From contig SFOX01000025.1 of assembly GCA_004552305.1 (NCBI GenBank), forward strand, positions 1 to 64,000: a stretch of DNA of 64,000 bases, given 5' to 3'. The DNA comes from Subdoligranulum variabile. GTDB lineage: Bacteria > Bacillota > Clostridia > Oscillospirales > Ruminococcaceae. The position numbers and the translations under genes were made by a program. The notes under the pieces are model-generated. The model was not told the origin of the DNA. It made no database searches and saw only the letters and a program-made list of their open reading frames with translations. Every line of letters begins with the position of its first letter. Within the stretch, counting starts at the first letter, position 1. Below, in pieces: positions 1 through 7,632 of this stretch.

Positions 1-560
1 CCGCGCGATGAATTTTTATTGCCCTGTAGGGCGGGGTGACCCCACCCCGCCGTGGAATCCGGCGGCTGCCGCAAAGTAGCAAGGAGGGGTCAAGACCCCT
101 CCCTAAGAACAATCGGGAGGTGAGCAGTTATAGGCAAGGCAACCATTTCCGGCAGGTTTGTAGGGGACGCATAAATGCGTCCCGTGGTATTTGCCCGTTA
201 CATCGCTTTGTCGGAATGGCTGCGGCGGGCGGCATGTATGCCGCCCCTACGGAGTACCCGCAAAATTGTCATTACGGCAAAACCGCGGGCGGGGCTTGCC
301 CCGCCCCTACCGCGCGATGAATTTTTATTGCCCTGTAGGGCGGGGTGACCCCACCCCGCCGTGGAATCCGGCGGCTGCCGCAAAGTAGCAAGGAGGGGTC
401 AAGACCCCGACGCATAGTTGCGTCCCCTGCGGGTTGCCCGTTAGGTTGCATTATCGGGATGGCTGCGGCGGGCGGCATGTATGCCGCCCCTACGGAGTAC
501 CCGCAAAATTGTCATTACGGCAAAACCGCGGGCGGGGCTTGCCCCGCCCCTGCCGCGTAA
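1..560. repeat. Interspersed palindromic repeat block, no gene
   Basis: No credible coding region lies in the first 560 bases. The block is built of GC-rich palindromic arms. Positions 1-104 recur as 310-413, and 216-315 recur as 459-558. It contains arms such as GGCGGCATGTATGCCGCC, GGGCGGGGCTTGCCCCGCCC and GGCGGGGTGACCCC, most bordered by GTAGGGG or CCCCTAC. Positions 160-250 form one complete 91-bp two-armed element of the family seen throughout the window. Short frames through it are translations of the repeats. Confidence 0.85.
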
Positions 561-1451
561 TTACTTCTTGTGATTCTTCTTGCCGGCGGTCTTTTTGGCA
601 GCGGACTTGACAGCCTTGACGGTCTCCTCCACCACGGGCTTCACAGTCTTGACCGCCTGCTCGACAACGGGCTTGGCAGTCTTGACAGCCTGCTCGACAA
701 CGGGCTTGGCAGCCTTGACAGTCTGCTCCACCACGGGCTTGGCGGTCTTGACGGTTTCCTCCACCACGGGTTTCACGGTCTTGGCAGCCTGCTCGACAAC
801 GGGCTTGGCAGCCTTGACGGTTTCCTCGACGACGGGCTTCACAGTCTTGACGGTTTCCTCCACTGCCTTGGCAGCCTTCTTGGCGGCGGGCTTGACAGCC
901 TTGGTCACTTCCTCGGCGGCATTCTCGGCAGCGGCAGTCAGCTCAGCCTTTGCCTTGGCGGCGCTGGCCTTGGCGCTGGACTTGGGCTTGCGGGTAACCT
1001 CGGCGATGGTCCAGAACTGGTTGTCGCCGTTGACGTCAGCCCAAATCTGCAGGGCGGTGCCGTTGTCGGCGGTCATACCGGCGTCCAGCAGCTTGCCGGC
1101 GAGGTTGGACTTGATCTTAACGCGACCATCGTTGGTCGGCTCAACCACCCACAGCTGGCTGCTGGCGGGGGCGCCTTCCCACTGGTGAACGCGGGTGCCG
1201 TCGCTGACGCCGCCCATATTCAGGTCCAGCATCTTGCCGGTGAAGCGGTTCTTCAGGCGGTAAACACCGTCGCCTGCGGCGACAAAGCCCCACTGCTGCC
1301 ACTCAACATTGGCGTTGTCCCACAGCTGGATCTTGGCGCCGTTGTCCATATTGAAGTCAGCGACTTCCATCACTTTGCCGTTGGCGGCGCTGATGGTATA
1401 AAATTTGCCGGCTTCGATGACGGTCTGGGTCATTTTCTTCTTGGTTGCCAT
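561..1451 (-). CDS. Ricin-type beta-trefoil lectin domain protein with basic 11-residue-repeat tail
   Basis: A 296-aa protein. The ATG at 1451 is preferred because AAGGAGGAG sits just upstream; a longer frame to 1562 runs through the promoter. Residues about 10-151 form one beta-trefoil with three Q-x-W/F repeats (QQWGF, SQLWVV, NQFWTI), the RICIN/CBM13 fold that binds galactose-type sugars or glycans. Residues 152-200 are Ala/Lys-rich. Residues 201-288 are eight 11-residue repeats of the type VK(T/A)(V/A)KPVVE(E/Q)(T/A). The protein ends in a histone-H1-like Lys tail. There is no signal peptide or membrane segment, so a cytoplasmic location is inferred, which is odd for a lectin. The tail may bind nucleic acid or be a long helix; its function is unknown. 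Confidence 0.85.
   Translation of the reverse strand: MATKKKMTQTVIEAGKFYTISAANGKVMEVADFNMDNGAKIQLWDNANVEWQQWGFVAAGDGVYRLKNRFTGKMLDLNMGGVSDGTRVHQWEGAPASSQLWVVEPTNDGRVKIKSNLAGKLLDAGMTADNGTALQIWADVNGDNQFWTIAEVTRKPKSSAKASAAKAKAELTAAAENAAEEVTKAVKPAAKKAAKAVEETVKTVKPVVEETVKAAKPVVEQAAKTVKPVVEETVKTAKPVVEQTVKAAKPVVEQAVKTAKPVVEQAVKTVKPVVEETVKAVKSAAKKTAGKKNHKK
588..851 (-). repeat. 33-bp coding tandem repeat (8 units)
   Basis: Eight 33-bp units encode the 11-residue KPVVE-type repeats of the lectin-tail protein. Units differ mainly by Thr/Ala, Val/Ala and Glu/Gln changes, so they are diverged but in register. Such arrays can change copy number by slippage or recombination. Confidence 0.85.
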
Positions 1452-1541
1452 AATGGCTCTCCTCCTTATATAACGGCGGACGGCGCGGGATACGGCGTCC
1501 GGCAGGTAAACCAACACGATTTTTACGTGTCTACGCGTACT

Positions 1542-1570
1542 ATTATAGCCACTTTTTACCAATCTGTCAA
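1542..1570 (-). promoter_or_regulatory. Sigma-70-type promoter of the lectin gene
   Basis: On the minus strand TTGACA (1565-1570) and TATAAT (1542-1547) are separated by exactly 17 bases. This is a consensus vegetative promoter about 90 bases upstream of the ATG at 1451, suggesting strong expression. Confidence 0.85.
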
Positions 1571-1605
1571 CTTTTTCGCGTTAATGCGGCATTTTACACA
1601 AAAAA

Positions 1606-1632
1606 ACCGGGATGGCGTCAATCCATCCCGGT
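1606..1632 (-). terminator. Intrinsic terminator of the MarR-ABC-ABC operon
   Basis: A 10-bp stem (ACCGGGATGG with CCATCCCGGT, 7-base loop) is followed on the minus strand by a run of T. It lies just past the end of the ABC gene at 1650 and just before the lectin promoter. Confidence 0.85.
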
Positions 1633-1649
1633 AATTTTGTTTGATTCGA

Positions 1650-3575
1650 TCACGAATTTTCGGCAAAATTTCCCGTGTAGAGCGTATAATACTTACCCTT
1701 TTGGGCAATCAGCTCATCGTGGGTGCCGCGCTCAATAATGCGTCCCTGCTCCAGAACCATAATGCAGTCGGAGTTGCGCACGGTGGACAGACGGTGCGCA
1801 ATGACAAAGGTCGTGCGCCCGTACATCAAGCCGTCCATACCCTGCTGCACCAAGCGCTCGGTGCGGGTGTCGATGCTGGAGGTTGCCTCGTCCAGAATCA
1901 GCACGGGCGGGTCGGCAACGGCAGCGCGGGCAATCGCCAGCAGCTGGCGCTGACCTTGGCTGAGGTTGGTGCCGTCGCCGGTCAGCATCGTGTTGTAGCC
2001 CTCGGGCAGGCGGCGGATAAACTCGTCCGCGTTCGCCAGCTTGGCGGCGGCGCGGCATTCCTCATCGGTGGCCGTCAGGCGTCCGTAGCGGATATTTTCC
2101 AGCACGGTGCCGGTGAACAGGTGGGTGTCCTGCAGCACAATGCCCAAGGAGGCGCGCAGGTCGCTCTTGCGGATATGGGTAATGTCGATGCCGTCGTAGT
2201 GGATGGCACCCTTTTGGATATCGTAGAAGCGGTTGATCAGGTTGGTAATGGTCGTTTTGCCCGCGCCGGTGGAGCCGACAAAGGCAATTTTCTGCCCGGG
2301 ACGTCCGTACAAATTGACGTCGTGCAGTACAATTTTTTCGGGGTAGTAGCCAAAGTCCACATCCTCAAAGACGATGTCGCCCTTCAGCTCGCGGTAGTCG
2401 GCGGTGCCGTCGGCATTGACGCGCTTCCACGCCCACAGGTTGGTGCGCTCGTCGGTTTCGGTGACGCTATCATCCGCCAAACGCTTGGCGTTGACCAGCT
2501 TGACCTGCCCTTCGTCAACTTCGGGCTTTTCATCCATCAGGGCAAAGACGCGCTGACCGCCCGCCAACGCCATAATGACAGAGTTGAACTGCATGGAAAT
2601 TTGGCTGATGGGCATATTCAGGCTGCGGTTGAAGGTCAAAAAGCTTGCCAGCTTGCCCAGCGTCAGCCCGCCAACGCCGCCCAGCGCCAGCACACCGCCG
2701 ATCATCGCCGCCAGCACATAGGACAGGTTGCCCAGCTGGGTGTTGACGGGACCGCCAAGGTTGGCGTAGCGGTTTGCCTTGTCGGCGCTCTCAAACAGGG
2801 CGTCGTTCAGTTCGTTGAACTGCTGGATGGCTTCGTCCTCGTGGCAGAACACCTTGACGACCTTCTGCCCGTTCATCATTTCCTCAATAAAGCCGTTGAC
2901 GGCGCCGAGGTCGCGCTGCTGCGCCACAAAGTATTTGCCGGAATTTCCGGTCAGGTACTTGGTCGCCAGCAGCATAACGCCGACCATAATCAGCGTTACC
3001 AGCGTCAGCAGCGGGCTGAGTGCGATCATAGAAACCAACGCGCTGACGACCATAATGCTGCTGTTGAACAGCTGCGGGATGCTTTGGCTGATCATCTGGC
3101 GCAGGGTGTCGGTATCGTTGGTGTAGATGGACATAATGTCGCCGTGGGCGTTGCGGTCAAAATACTGGATGGGCAGCGTCTGCATATGGGTGAACAGATC
3201 GTCGCGCAGACGCTTCAGCGTGCCTTGGGTGACGTGCGCCATAATGCGCGCCTGCGAGAAGTTGGCAATGATACCGCAGACGTAGAAGGCGGCGGTGCGT
3301 CCGATGGCAGCCGCCAAGCCGGAGAAATCGCTGCTTTGCTCTGCCAGCAGGGGCAGAATGTAGTTGTCGATGAGCTTTTGCATAAACAGCGTGCCTTGCA
3401 CGGTAGCCAGCACACTGACAACGATGCAGATGCCTACCGCCACCATAGCGGGGGTGTAGGTTTCACCGACATAGCGCATAATGCGCATAAAAATTTTGCC
3501 GGGGTTTTCGACCTTGGGGCGGGGTCCGCGGGCGCCGCCGGGACCGACTTTGACCACCTTTGCTTTTTCTGCCAT
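1650..3575 (-). CDS. ABC exporter half-transporter, catalytic subunit of a heterodimer
   Basis: A 641-aa type IV ABC exporter half with a membrane domain (about 30-345) and a C-terminal ATPase. Walker A GSTGAGKTT is at 434-442, signature LSQGQ at 538-542, Walker B LILDEA with the catalytic Glu at 558-563, and the H-loop His near 594, so this half is competent for ATP hydrolysis. An insert of about 40 residues precedes the ATPase. Its start overlaps the stop of the upstream half by one base (TAATG), so the two are translationally coupled and surely pair. Family knowledge (BmrCD, TM287/288, LmrCD) makes a multidrug or lipid exporter likely. The MarR gene upstream suggests induction by a small toxic compound; the substrate cannot be read from the sequence. 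Confidence 0.93.
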   Translation of the reverse strand: MAEKAKVVKVGPGGARGPRPKVENPGKIFMRIMRYVGETYTPAMVAVGICIVVSVLATVQGTLFMQKLIDNYILPLLAEQSSDFSGLAAAIGRTAAFYVCGIIANFSQARIMAHVTQGTLKRLRDDLFTHMQTLPIQYFDRNAHGDIMSIYTNDTDTLRQMISQSIPQLFNSSIMVVSALVSMIALSPLLTLVTLIMVGVMLLATKYLTGNSGKYFVAQQRDLGAVNGFIEEMMNGQKVVKVFCHEDEAIQQFNELNDALFESADKANRYANLGGPVNTQLGNLSYVLAAMIGGVLALGGVGGLTLGKLASFLTFNRSLNMPISQISMQFNSVIMALAGGQRVFALMDEKPEVDEGQVKLVNAKRLADDSVTETDERTNLWAWKRVNADGTADYRELKGDIVFEDVDFGYYPEKIVLHDVNLYGRPGQKIAFVGSTGAGKTTITNLINRFYDIQKGAIHYDGIDITHIRKSDLRASLGIVLQDTHLFTGTVLENIRYGRLTATDEECRAAAKLANADEFIRRLPEGYNTMLTGDGTNLSQGQRQLLAIARAAVADPPVLILDEATSSIDTRTERLVQQGMDGLMYGRTTFVIAHRLSTVRNSDCIMVLEQGRIIERGTHDELIAQKGKYYTLYTGNFAENS

Positions 3576-5332
3576 TATGCCTCGCCTCCTTTTTCGTCAA
3601 AGTCGCCGGAGCCTTGGGTCTGGCTGTTGTACACTTCCTGATAGATGGGGTTGGTTGCCAGCATCTCGGCGGGTGTGCCGAAGCCGCTGACACGACCGCC
3701 GTCCAGCACCAGCACCTTGTCGGCGTTCTCAACACTGGAAATGCGCTGCGCAATGATAAACACCGTCGTGCCGGGGATCTTTTCGGCGAAGGAACAGCGG
3801 ATCTTGGCGTCAGTGGCGGTATCCACCGCGGAGGTGGAGTCGTCCAGAATCAAAATTTTGGGCTTTTTCAGCAGGGCGCGGGCGATGCACAGGCGCTGCT
3901 TCTGACCGCCGGACACGTTTGCGCCGCCTTGGTCGATGTGGGTTTCGTACTTGTCGGGGAAGCGCTCGATAAATTCATCGGCGCAGGCCTGCTTGCAGGC
4001 ATCCTCCAACTCCTGCTGGGTGGCGTTCTTGTTGCCCCAGCGCAGGTTGTCGGCAATGGTGCCGCTAAACAGCTCATTTTTCTGCAAAACCATCGCCACG
4101 CTGTTGCGCAGGGTGTCAAGGTCGTAATTGCGCACGTCCTCGCCGCCGATGTAAACGTGACCGGCGGTGGTGTCGTACAGGCGGGGCAGCAGCTGCACAA
4201 GGCTTGTCTTGGAGCTGCCGGTGCCGCCGATGATGCCCACGGTTTCGCCGGAGCGGATGTTCAGCGAAATATCGCTCAGCACATCGCGCCCGTCGTCCTT
4301 GTAGCGGAAGCAGACGTGGTCAAAGCGCACGGCGCCGTTCTTGACCTCCGTCAGGGGCTTGTCGCAGTTGGCAAGGGTGCTTTGCTCGGTCAGCACCTCG
4401 CTGATGCGGCGGGCGCTGGCGGCGGACATGGTGATCATAACAAAAACCATCGACAGCATCATCAGGCTGGTCAGAATGTTCATACAGTAGGTCAGCATGG
4501 ACATCAGCTCGCCGGTGGTGAACTCCGTCGCGCCGGACAGCACGATCATCCGCGCGCCCAGCCAGGAAATCAGCAAAATGCAGGTGTAGACGGTCGCCAT
4601 CATCAGGGGTGCGTTGTAGGACAGCACCTTTTCCGCCTTGAGCAGCAGCTGCTGCACGTTGCCGGAGGCTTTTTTGAACTTTTCGCTCTCAAAATCCTCG
4701 CGCACATACGCCTTGACCACGCGGATGGCGGAAACGTTTTCCTGCACGCTCTCGTTCAGATCGTCATATTTTTTGAAGGCGTTCGAGAAATAGCGGCTGG
4801 CGCGGGTCATAATGATGACCAAACAAATGCCTAAGAAAATAACGGCAACCAGATAAATTCTGGCAAGCCCCGCATGGATGGAGAATGCCATACACATGGC
4901 AATGATCATACTGGCGGGCGCGCGGATCGCCATACGCAAAATCATCTGGTAGGCGTTTTGCAGGTTGGTGACGTCGGTGGTCATACGGGTGACAAGACCC
5001 GCGGTGGAGAACTTGTCGATGTTGGCAAAGCTGAAGGTCTGGATGTTTTTGAACATCGAACGGCGCAGGTTGCGGGCGTAGCCGGTGGAGGCCCTTGCCC
5101 CCAGCACACCGCCCATAACGCCGAAGAACAGACCCACGGCGGCGGCCACGATCATCCAGCCGCCGACGCGGTAGATGACGGACAGGTTGCCGGCGGTGAC
5201 GCCGTCGTCAATAATGGTGGACATCAATCGGGGCAGGATCATCTCCATGATGACCTCGCCGATCATACAAACAGGCGTCAGGATGGAAACCAGACGAACG
5301 CCTTTTGTTTCTTTGGCAAGTGTGTTCAGCAA
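3575..5332 (-). CDS. ABC exporter half-transporter, degenerate-site subunit
   Basis: A 585-aa ABC exporter half: membrane domain about 15-310, ATPase about 335-575. Walker A GGTGSSKTS (369-377) and signature VSGGQ (473-477) are intact. Walker B reads LILDDS, so the catalytic Glu is Asp, and the H-loop His is Gln (IIAQR, near 529). This is the pattern of the degenerate nucleotide site in heterodimeric exporters. The partner is the next gene, coupled by TAATG. It starts about 7 bases after the MarR gene, with a GAAAGGAG-like site in the MarR tail. The gene sits in the middle of a three-gene operon ending at the hairpin at 1606-1632. Confidence 0.93.
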   Translation of the reverse strand: MLNTLAKETKGVRLVSILTPVCMIGEVIMEMILPRLMSTIIDDGVTAGNLSVIYRVGGWMIVAAAVGLFFGVMGGVLGARASTGYARNLRRSMFKNIQTFSFANIDKFSTAGLVTRMTTDVTNLQNAYQMILRMAIRAPASMIIAMCMAFSIHAGLARIYLVAVIFLGICLVIIMTRASRYFSNAFKKYDDLNESVQENVSAIRVVKAYVREDFESEKFKKASGNVQQLLLKAEKVLSYNAPLMMATVYTCILLISWLGARMIVLSGATEFTTGELMSMLTYCMNILTSLMMLSMVFVMITMSAASARRISEVLTEQSTLANCDKPLTEVKNGAVRFDHVCFRYKDDGRDVLSDISLNIRSGETVGIIGGTGSSKTSLVQLLPRLYDTTAGHVYIGGEDVRNYDLDTLRNSVAMVLQKNELFSGTIADNLRWGNKNATQQELEDACKQACADEFIERFPDKYETHIDQGGANVSGGQKQRLCIARALLKKPKILILDDSTSAVDTATDAKIRCSFAEKIPGTTVFIIAQRISSVENADKVLVLDGGRVSGFGTPAEMLATNPIYQEVYNSQTQGSGDFDEKGGEA

Positions 5333-5338
5333 ATTTCG

Positions 5339-5788
5339 TTACTCCTTTCTTATTCCGGCAGAGGATTCAATGATGGTCCGCGCATTTTGCAGAAGGACAT
5401 CCAGCCCCCGGCGCATCGCTGCCAGCTCCTGCTGCGAAAGCCCGGCCTGCAGCTCGGCCTCGTAGCGGTCGATGGTATCGTGTACGCGGTCGTGGTAGGC
5501 AACGCCCTTGGGGGTTGCCTGCAGCCGCTTGAGGCGGGCGTCCTTTTGCACGGCGCTGCGGGTGATCAGCCCCGCCTGCTCCATACTTTGCAGCATGGAA
5601 GTGACGCTGGAACGCTGGATATGCAGCCATTTTTCAATGTCGCGCTGGTAGAGGTCGCTACCCTCACGGTTGGCGGCGACAATGCGCCCCAGCACCATGC
5701 CCTGTATGCCGCCCAGCTCGGGGGCGACCTCCGCCGAAACGCGGGCGTCCAAGGCGCGGCGGATGGTGCGGGAAACCTCGGACACCAA
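5339..5788 (-). CDS. MarR-family transcriptional regulator
   Basis: A 149-aa winged-helix repressor. The recognition helix (IQRSSVTSMLQSMEQAGLI) and the following wing (KDARLKRLQATPKG) are typical of MarR. It heads the operon with the two ABC halves and probably represses it. The start is uncertain: the frame is open up to 5848 but contains no ATG. TTG at 5788, followed by GTG, is the first usable start near the conserved first helix. A start further upstream with an unusual codon, or a frameshift error, is possible. Two 15-bp direct repeats between promoter and gene are candidate operators. Confidence 0.85.
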   Translation of the reverse strand: MVSEVSRTIRRALDARVSAEVAPELGGIQGMVLGRIVAANREGSDLYQRDIEKWLHIQRSSVTSMLQSMEQAGLITRSAVQKDARLKRLQATPKGVAYHDRVHDTIDRYEAELQAGLSQQELAAMRRGLDVLLQNARTIIESSAGIRKE

Positions 5789-5887
5789 GGCGCCGACGTG
5801 TTCTGCCTTGCAGTCGGGTGCGGTGTTTGGTTGGTTGCTCGTTGAAAATCACCTGCTTTTCTGTTGTGGCTGCAGCTTTGTGCAAGC

Positions 5888-5919
5888 TGTTCGGTTTCGA
5901 ATTGTTCAGTTTCTAACTG
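5888..5919. promoter_or_regulatory. Candidate MarR operator: tandem 15-bp repeats
   Basis: TGTTC-x-GTTTC-x-AA occurs twice head to tail (5888-5902 and 5903-5917). The second copy overlaps a perfect dyad, CAGTT-N3-AACTG (5907-5919). They lie just downstream of the predicted transcription start of the MarR operon, a position where binding would block transcription. Confidence 0.5.
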
Positions 5920-5938
5920 TTTGAAAACGTACAATAAG

Positions 5939-5966
5939 AGTATACCATCCCCCGGGCAAAAGTCAA
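5939..5966 (-). promoter_or_regulatory. Promoter of the MarR-ABC-ABC operon
   Basis: TTGACT (5961-5966) and TATACT (5939-5944) on the minus strand are spaced by 16 bases, upstream of the MarR gene and its putative operator repeats. Confidence 0.7.
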
Positions 5967-6003
5967 GCTGTGATTTCTTGCGCAGATTCTTGCAAATATT
6001 GCG

Positions 6004-6165
6004 GGTGGCGCGCCCGCGCGCCGGATGAGGGGCGAATGTCCGGCAGGCTCCCCCTCATCCGTCACCTGCGGTGACAGCTTCCCCCGGAGGGGGAAGCCAT
6101 ACACGCGGTTTGCCCGTAAATTTCGCGTTGCCGCAAAACCGCGGGCGGGGCTTGCCCCGCCCCTA
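6004..6165. repeat. Nested-hairpin repeat (R2) plus GC palindrome
   Basis: Positions 6004-6098 are a copy of the element seen at 14087 and 49802: a GCGCGC stem, GGATGAGGGG paired with CCCCTCATCC, GTCACCTGCGGTGAC, and a final CTTCCCCC/GGGGGAAG stem. It is followed by the palindrome GGGCGGGGCTTGCCCCGCCC. The 5852-6235 gap otherwise holds only the MarR promoter and the terminator of the alcohol dehydrogenase. Confidence 0.75.
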
Positions 6166-6178
6166 CCGCACAGCAAAA

Positions 6179-6211
6179 GCGCCGCCCCTCTGCATGGCAG
6201 AGGGGCGGCGC
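6179..6211 (-). terminator. Intrinsic terminator of the alcohol dehydrogenase gene
   Basis: A perfect 15-bp GC-rich stem with a 3-base loop (6179-6193 with 6197-6211) is followed by TTTT on the minus strand, 25 bases after the stop codon. Confidence 0.85.
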
Positions 6212-6235
6212 ATAAGCGTATACTAAATCAGAAAA

Positions 6236-7453
6236 TCAGAAATCGACCTCCGTGTCGTAGTAGCAGCACTTCAGCAGCTTTTCCATCTCTTCCTGGTTGG
6301 GCTGGCGGGGGTTGGAGCCGGTGCAGGCGTCGGCAATCGCGTTCTTGGCGATCTCGGGCAGGCGCTCCAGGAAAACGTTCTCCGGCACAAAGCCCTGCTC
6401 GCAGGGGTAAGAGTCGGGACCGTAGTGGGCGATGCAATGCGGGATGTTGAGGTCATCGTTCATTCCGCGCAGGTACTTGATCAGCAGCTCGACCTTCTCG
6501 TCATCGTTGCTGCCGCCGAGGTGCATCTTGTCGGCAATGACGCCGTAGCGTGCCTTGGCAGTGGGGTCCTTGGCGTTGTAGGCAATGACCTTGGGCAGGT
6601 ACATGGCGTTGGCAGCGCCGTGGATGATATGTGCGCCGTAATCGGCAAAGGCAGCGCCGGTCTTGTGCGCCATACTGTGGACGATGCCCAGCAGCGCGTT
6701 GGAGAACGCCATACCTGCCAGGCACTGTGCATTGTGCATAGCATCGCGTTTTTCCATATCGCCGTTGTAGCTGCCGACAAGGTCAGCCTGAATCATCTCA
6801 ATGGCGTGCAGCGCCAAGGGATCGGTAAAGTCGCAGTTGGCGGTGGAAACATACGCCTCGATCGCATGGGTCATGGCGTCCATACCGGTGTGGGCGACCA
6901 GCTTTTTGGGCATGGTGTGCGCCAGCTCGGGGTCAACGATGGCGACGTCGGGGGTGATCTCAAAGTCCGCGATGGGATACTTGATGCCCTTGTCGTAGTC
7001 GGTGATGATGGAGAAGGCGGTCACCTCGGTCGCGGTGCCGGAGGTGGAGGAAATAGCGCAGAAGTGTGCCTTGCGGCGCAGCGGCGGGATGCCGAAAACC
7101 TTGCACATTTCTTCAAAGGTGATGTCGGGATACTCGTACTTGATCCACATCGCCTTGGCAGCGTCGATGGGCGAACCGCCGCCGATGGCAACGATCCAGT
7201 CCGGCTCGAACTTCAGCATCGCTTCGGCGCCCTTCATAACGGTGGTGACGGAGGGATCGGGTTCGATGCCCTCAAACAGCTCGACCTCCATGCCGGCTTC
7301 CTTCAGGTAAGCCTCGACACGGTCCAAGAAACCGAAACGCTTCATAGAACCGCCGCCCACGCAGATCATAGCGCGCTTGCCGGGCAGGGTCTTTAGCGCT
7401 TCCAGCGCATTGGGACCGTGGTACAGGTCACGGGGGAGAGTAAATCTAGCCAT
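6236..7453 (-). CDS. Iron-containing alcohol dehydrogenase
   Basis: A 405-aa group III alcohol dehydrogenase that interconverts aldehydes and alcohols with NAD(P)H, probably for redox disposal in fermentation. The cofactor loop GGGSPIDAAKA is present. The metal ligands are visible: Asp and His in GMDAMTHAIEAY, His in HSMAHKTG, His in IIHGAANA. The length is normal for butanol or 1,3-propanediol dehydrogenase relatives; the exact substrate cannot be assigned. The start at 7453 has GAGGAGG upstream. It is monocistronic, with its own promoter, an 18-bp Rex-like dyad in the leader, and a strong terminator. Confidence 0.93.
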   Translation of the reverse strand: MARFTLPRDLYHGPNALEALKTLPGKRAMICVGGGSMKRFGFLDRVEAYLKEAGMEVELFEGIEPDPSVTTVMKGAEAMLKFEPDWIVAIGGGSPIDAAKAMWIKYEYPDITFEEMCKVFGIPPLRRKAHFCAISSTSGTATEVTAFSIITDYDKGIKYPIADFEITPDVAIVDPELAHTMPKKLVAHTGMDAMTHAIEAYVSTANCDFTDPLALHAIEMIQADLVGSYNGDMEKRDAMHNAQCLAGMAFSNALLGIVHSMAHKTGAAFADYGAHIIHGAANAMYLPKVIAYNAKDPTAKARYGVIADKMHLGGSNDDEKVELLIKYLRGMNDDLNIPHCIAHYGPDSYPCEQGFVPENVFLERLPEIAKNAIADACTGSNPRQPNQEEMEKLLKCCYYDTEVDF

Positions 7454-7487
7454 AACAATAGCCTCCTCGATACGGTTTTGTTGGGGT

Positions 7488-7505
7488 TTGACAATCTTTT
7501 GTCAA
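7488..7505. promoter_or_regulatory. Rex-like operator of the alcohol dehydrogenase gene
   Basis: TTGACAATCTTTTGTCAA is a perfect 18-bp dyad with 7-bp arms and a 4-base centre. It has the geometry and the TTG...CAA ends of Rex (NADH/NAD sensor) sites. It lies just after the predicted transcription start of the fermentative dehydrogenase gene, so repression by steric block is plausible. Confidence 0.5.
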
Positions 7506-7518
7506 CCTATTTGCGTTC

Positions 7519-7547
7519 AGTATACTCCCCTTTTGCATAAAAATCAA
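7519..7547 (-). promoter_or_regulatory. Promoter of the alcohol dehydrogenase gene
   Basis: On the minus strand TTGATT (7542-7547) and TATACT (7519-7524) are 17 bases apart, immediately upstream of the Rex-like dyad. Confidence 0.75.
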
Positions 7548-7632
7548 TTGACATTGGAGAGAATTTTTAAACACTTTTTCGTCATTTTGCCGATTGACAG
7601 CGCATAGCCTTGGCAAAAAGGAGGGATCTGCC

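Noticed and set aside
13..560. Short open frames within the first repeat block
   Set aside because: They translate palindromic repeats found many times in the window; no ribosome site.
588..851. 33-bp periodic repeat as CRISPR
   Set aside because: It is an in-frame protein repeat without spacers inside a coding gene.
1641..3641. 666-aa plus-strand frame across the ABC gene
   Set aside because: Antisense to a well-supported ABC exporter; no family features.
5566..5934. 122-aa frame overlapping the MarR start, possible frameshifted N-terminus
   Set aside because: The amino acids resemble no MarR N-terminus and turn into Pro/Arg-rich shadow sequence; kept only as a note on the uncertain start.
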